Below are positions 39,901-45,900 of a stretch of 64,000 bases of DNA, one piece after another (the first letter of the stretch is position 1; the number at the start of each line of letters is the position of its first letter). A program made the translations under genes and the position numbers. Under the pieces are notes generated by a model, which was given only the letters and a program-made list of their open reading frames with translations, was not told the DNA's origin and made no database searches. The stretch comes from Siphonodentalium dalli (lineage: Eukaryota; Mollusca; Scaphopoda; Gadilida; Siphonodentaliidae): the NCBI GenBank assembly GCA_032622095.1, contig CP136069.1, forward strand, positions 41,270,194 through 41,334,193, written 5' to 3'.

Positions 39901-42900
39901 AGAAGATGGAGATGTCCCGATATATAACAATGGCGACTCCGAAGTGTTACGCCATTTGCAGCTTATTGCTGAAAATCAGACAAAGCAGGGGGCCAAGTTG
40001 GTGGATATGGCCCGAGAGGTTGGTTACCCTTGAAAATCAACAGTATGTGTATACTGATTATCCAGCCAACGACGCTGACTGTTATTACGATTCATATTCC
40101 AACGATGTTGGCGAAAATGAACACTTTCAACCAGATGCGGAGTCTGATGCTGCCGAGCAGGCACAATCCAGATTTTCCGCAATGCGGGAAAAAGTTTGAC
40201 TCGGAAGAGATTGTGGGTTAAATTATTGACCCAATTCCTGTTGATTCTGTAACAAACATGTTTCGTAAGGGAATCGACGATGACCAGTTTCAGAAAATGA
40301 CACGGGACGAAACAAACGCTCGACCTGAGAACTGTGAAGGGTTACAGGTCGTAAAAGTAAATCAGCTTGTGTGGGACTTAATGTCCCAGCCAGCACGGAC
40401 AAATGACAAAAAGTGCATCTGTGTCAACATTCCCTTCCTTACACTGATTTGAAATCCCTCCAATGTAATTCTCTTAGTCAGGACATATGGAACATATGTC
40501 AGGCTAATGGGATTTGGTTATCCTGTTCTCACATAAATGATCTACAATTGTAGCCGATGGTCCTTCAAGGGTCTTTAATGATCGGCTAGTTTGGGAACTG
40601 CATGATAATGTGTTCAAGGATATTTGCCAGCTCTGGGGTATCCCCATCATTGATCTTTTTGCATCTAGATTAAATGCAAAAACACCATTATACTGTGCAT
40701 GGAAAATGGAGCCTGAGGCTACCCATATTGATGCATTCACCTTGAATTGGGGAAACTTTGATTTATGCTATCTATTTCCACCTTTCAGTTTAATAGCTCG
40801 CTGCATTCAGAAGATCAGTCAGGATCGGGCCACATGCATCATGATCCTTCCGATGTGTCCCACACAACCATGGTATCCTTTGGTGATACCGAGGCAAAAG
40901 ACAGTACATCCACTCTTCCCGCACTTGATGTTGATCGCCTGCAAAGTGTTCGGCAACAATACCGCTGTGCGGGATTTTCATCGCAAGCAACTTCTATTCT
41001 TATGAGTTCGTGGAGGACCTCCACCAAAAAACAGTATCAAGTGTATCTTCAGAGGTGGTTTGACTATTGCAGGCGACAGGCTATTCCTCCCTTCTCACCG
41101 TCTGTCCCCAACGTTATCGAATTTCTAACGAGACTATTCTAAAAAGGGCTCGGCTATAGTGCTCTAAATACTGCCAGATCGGCAGAGTCAGCGGTGGGAA
41201 TTCGACTCGACAACTCTCCAGCGGGAGGAAATCCAACTGTTATACGTTTCATGAAGGGTGTATTTAACATGCGTCCACCTTCTGCACCGACAGCCATTAC
41301 CTGGGATGTTAACTCTGTTCTGAAATATCTCCGAACTCTGTCACCTGTATGGCAATTAAGCCTTAAAAAGTTATCCCTAAAACTAGTAATGTTGATTGCT
41401 CTTCTAAATGCGGCGAGAGTTCAAACCTTGCATTTACTTTCCATTAATGAACAGCGGAGTACGCCTTCACAGTATGTTTTTAAATTGAGTGGACTACTCA
41501 AGCAAAGCCGAGCAGACTATAACCCCCAGACATTGGAACTGAGGGCATATCCTCCAGATAGGAGGTTGTGTGTATATACGGTTATCAAGGAATATTTAGT
41601 TCGAATGCGAGGACTGCGTCAGGATGAGTCATCCATTTTCATAAGTTATGTGAAGCCACACACAAAAGTTTCATGCGATACCATAGCTCATTGGATAAAG
41701 ACAGTTATGGCCAGTTCTGGTATTGACATTAAAGACTACACATCTCATAGCGTGCGAGCGGCTAGCTCATCCAAAGCCTTCAAGCACGATGTTCCTATCA
41801 AAGATATTATGGCTAAAGCCGGCTGGACTACAGAGTCTACATTGTTCTACATGAAACAAACTAATACCGATCAGTTTGCAGAAGCAGTTCTCCAAACTTA
41901 GGTAAGAAATATTTCTCTTTATTGGCTTTGAAGTTCCTATATAAAGACAAGAGATTGACTGCGATATAAAATTCTAAAAATAAACAAGACTTACCTTGAT
42001 AGGTGAAGTTCATTTTGAATTTTATGAGTAGTTAATCACGAGGGTTTAAATACCCCCTCCTGCCCTGCCCCATGTTTGGGCATATCAGGAAGAAATTAAT
42101 TGTAACATTATTCTAGATCTAGAGTTGCTCAAATGGGGACCCTAGACAGACAAAATCCTAGTTGCTCGCAGAGCAAGCTGTTTGTTTTGGTGGTGGCAAT
42201 AGAGCGAAAAATTTGCTGCAAAGAGTGAATTTAGCTCGATTATGCGCAAGAGTGCTGTCCTATTTAAACCCTTGTGACTAACTACTCATAAAATTCAAAA
42301 TGAACTGCACCTTCCCAAGGTAAGTCTTGTTTATTTTTAGAATTACCACGCCACTGTTGATTGCCATGGCTAATTTCGAGGGCTATTAGATATGCCAACG
42401 TTTTATGTGCATGCAGCGCTGGGATTGTTCATCTACATTTAGTGATTCATAATTGTCCCATGGTATTTGATTAAAAATTTATTTGCTCATTTTTCAGGAC
42501 CAACTAAATAGTTCGATACAACCCGAATCCCAGTCAAAGGTTTTGACAATTTTTAGGACATAAAATAAAAAACATCCATTACCCTGCAGGGAGCCCCACA
42601 CATATATAGAAGCATATAGAAGAGTGTGGTCTGCTCATGTTTGTCTGGGGCTCTGTATGGGTGAAATTATAAAATTGTTAAAGAATACAAGAAAAAATTA
42701 TTAAAATTGTAAAAAATTGTTAGGCCAATGCATTCTCTTATATATGCGAGGCGACCTATGGTCGACTCGCATATATAAGAGAATGCATTGGCACAGGGTA
42801 AAATGCATTGGCACAGGGTAAAAATAACCAAATCATCACATTGGTTTCGAATCGATTTCTCGAACGGTTCGCAGCACTCTGATACTCACTGCAGTTGTGT

Positions 42901-45900
42901 TGAGATTTCGGTGTCTGCTAGGTGGACCCAGCTGTTCCTTTGTTATTGGAGGATGAGTGAGGGCAACCAGAACCTCATTAGGTATGAAGTCGCTCTGCAG
43001 TGATGTAGGAAGCGGCTTCGACTTGTCAATTTGAGTTTTCGATGTCCGCACTTCAGGCAGAGTTACTGTAATAAGGTTTCAATTAATAGTTAGACAACAT
43101 GAATTCAACTTTCAATCAGTAACAACTGTTATCACATAATCTTTGGCTTAAAAGTTTTGCTAGAAGCAAAATCCTTGCAGAATGGTTGGGTACAGGGAGC
43201 TGATTTTCAAGAAAAGTGTATGCTTCAAAGTCAGTGGTAAAGCTTAAATTTACAAAGGGAGATGGGTAGAGAGACATTATCTTCAGCCCTCATAATTGGC
43301 TATGTACAGCAAATTGGCTGATAACTCGGCAGATATTAAACTAGCCAAGTAATAACCTCTGGTTCTTGAACCATGATGCAGCCTTTTAACTTGAGTTAAC
43401 TTGAGACAATAAATTAAATTAATAAAAAAAAAACTGTTTAAACTTAGAAATTACTACTTAATACTAAGGCCAAAACAAAAATAGGTGTGTTTGGGGTCAA
43501 CTACCACAAAAAATTAGGGTAGGTAGGTAGGTTTTTTTATTATTTTTTTTGTTTACTCTTTCGCTGCCACCGGCCACCACAGACGTAGCCCCCAGTGCCA
43601 CGCATCCTGTACATATATCCATGTATTTGAGGTATATATGGGTAATACATTATATCTCAAGCAGTTTCTAATATAATTAGTTGAAACTTCACATGTATAT
43701 AGACATAGGTATACCCTGTCGAATGCCGCCGTGGACACGACCACAAAGGTCACGTGACATTGGCGGCCATCTTGGATTAGTGGCTATTTGCCGGTATATG
43801 TACAGTTTGTGTGGCTATGAATGGGTGTGTTGTTTGTTTTCTAATTTTCAACCCAATTATACGATGTCCAACAGTAGGGTACACGGGAGTAACCTATATG
43901 AACCCACTTTGGACATAAAATAGGTCACGTGACCTTGGCGTCCATCTTGAATTTATGAAAGTTGCCACCTATTTGTAGCAAAATGGGATACAATGGCGCA
44001 CTTTGTTGAGTTCGTGCTTTTGTTGCTTGAATATTCCCTGATAGGTACAATTCCGAATATAGATATATATATATATATATAACCATACACATATGTATAT
44101 ATATACCTGCAGGGGGACACATGACCCTGCTCCGCCCCTTATAAGTCACGTGATCTTGACGGCCATCTTGAATTTCAGGAAAATTGGGTTTTACGATGAT
44201 TTATGTGAATTATATGGGTCACGCGGGCGTACGCATGGTCAACTCACCAGCATAATTAATTTATTTGCCTGTTATCACCACTGGAAAATGATACAATAGA
44301 CAAGGGTTGTTCAAAACCAGTAAATGTGTATTATAAATAATAGGTATAAGTATCTTATGCGCCGCAGGCGCCCCTCGATCATTAGAGTATATAGGTTAGT
44401 TACCCACCCGCCACCCTATCCCGCCACCCATAGTATCTTATGGGCCGCAGGCGCCCCTATAGAGGCTACTGCCCACATACATAATAGGTATAAGTATCTT
44501 ATGCGCCCTATAGGCGCCCCTCGATCATTAGAGTATAGAGGTTAGTTACCCACCCACCACCCCATCCCACCACCCATACTAGTAGTATCTTATGCGCCGC
44601 AGGCGCCCCTATAGAGGCTACTGCCCACCTAAATAATAGGTATAAGTATCTTATGCGACGCAAGCGCCCCTCGATCATTAGAGTATAGAGGTAATAACAA
44701 TAACTTCTTCAGTCCTGAGTCTTTTGCGAGCAGCCATTTTCTACTGATAACCACGTGCTAACAACAATGACGCAATATTCCGGCTCTGACTGTACTCCCA
44801 TAACGTCAAAAATAGCATGACCTTGAGGACATTGTCACTTTAAATTGTTTGCGCGCAACAGTACTACATATATATACATTGTACACTGTCAAACATGCCC
44901 GAAAGAATAGAGTTATATCCTATACATTAGACTACATACCAAATTCGCAAAAATGCGCGATTGGCAGCGTCTTCGAAGTTTGCATTTATGCGCGTTTGGC
45001 AGCGAAAGAGTTAAGAAACTTTTAGTATTTGGAAATTTCCGGGGTTTTCTCTCTATTAAGGTGCAGTAAAAGGGTTTATGAGCATAAAGTGGACACCAAA
45101 AGTACTTATTATCTGTATAGTTAATTTGTAAACATACCTTTCTATCTGAAACATACCTTTTTGGGCAGATTTGGTTGCAAATCAAGCAATGTTTATCGCG
45201 ATACAGAGGTCACGATACGATACATATCGCGATTTTACTTACCTAAAATTATAGTGATATTGCCGAGTATTTGTACGGACTGTATATACACTGATATATA
45301 GCGATAACGATGGGTGGGTATGTGCTTGCGTGGCTATAGGTAAGCCTACATGAACTTGCTAAAATATGTGTACTAGACGTTCGTCTAAAATGTTTGTTGT
45401 TGCAACTTGTATTGTATTGTCTAAGAAGAAAAAAACTAATTAAAACCTCGTCCATGTATCAACTATCAGTGATATCCCATTGGCCTGGAAGCATAAAGAT
45501 GCCGACATTGGGGCACTGCATGAGTTGTCTGAACAAAATTAATGAGGGAGTACAAACACTACCCGTTGACCAATGAGGAACGTCGTCTCCAATCTCTCAG
45601 TCAATGTCACGAGATTGACAGTTAAATGGGAGTGGCTTTATATTAATAACTCATGTCAAGTTGTCAACTTTATAACGGGAATTGGGGGGGGGGGGGGGGG
45701 GGGGGTTCATTGTCTGTTGACAAGTTTATTCCAGGAAGTTTAACAATTGCTAAGCAACCCACACGGGCCAGTGCACAGAGTGCAGTGTCCAGTGTTGACG
45801 TGACATGGGGAAAGACATACATGTAGATTGATATGATATAGGTTGAGATCAATCTGGTTAACAGTGAAATAAAATTGCAGCAATAGCAGTAAGACAGGCA

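Larger units (their letters stand above)
38313..39929 (-). mobile_element. Deleted Ty3/gypsy LTR retrotransposon nested in the DIRS element
   Basis: LTRs at 38313-38508 (3' LTR, 196 bp) and 39766-39929 (5' LTR, 164 bp) both run TGTTATATATCGGGACATC to CA on the minus strand. The left copy has about 32 extra bases. Five-base target duplication ATGGC at 38308-38312 and 39930-39934. A purine tract AAAAACGGGGAGA abuts the 3' LTR. The internal 1.26 kb retains only integrase. The LTRs are near-identical outside the indel, so the insertion is younger than the DIRS host copy. Confidence 0.88.
37955..42345 (+). mobile_element. Broken DIRS-like tyrosine-recombinase retrotransposon with nested LTR element
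   Basis: Inverted termini: ATTTTATATCGCAGTCAATC at 37957-37976 matches its reverse complement at 41953-41972. A second block at 37983-38031 (TTTAAATAGGATAGCAC...) is inverted at 42226-42270, and 41977-42052 pairs with 42261-42339. Such split and internal complementary ends are typical of DIRS elements. Between them in DIRS order are gag-like remnants (39930-40450), the end of RT/RNase H (about 40560-40900) and a tyrosine recombinase (to 41901). Most of RT is missing, gag has frameshifts and the recombinase has a stop, so the copy is dead. It sits antisense in AXDND1 intron 2. Confidence 0.8.
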
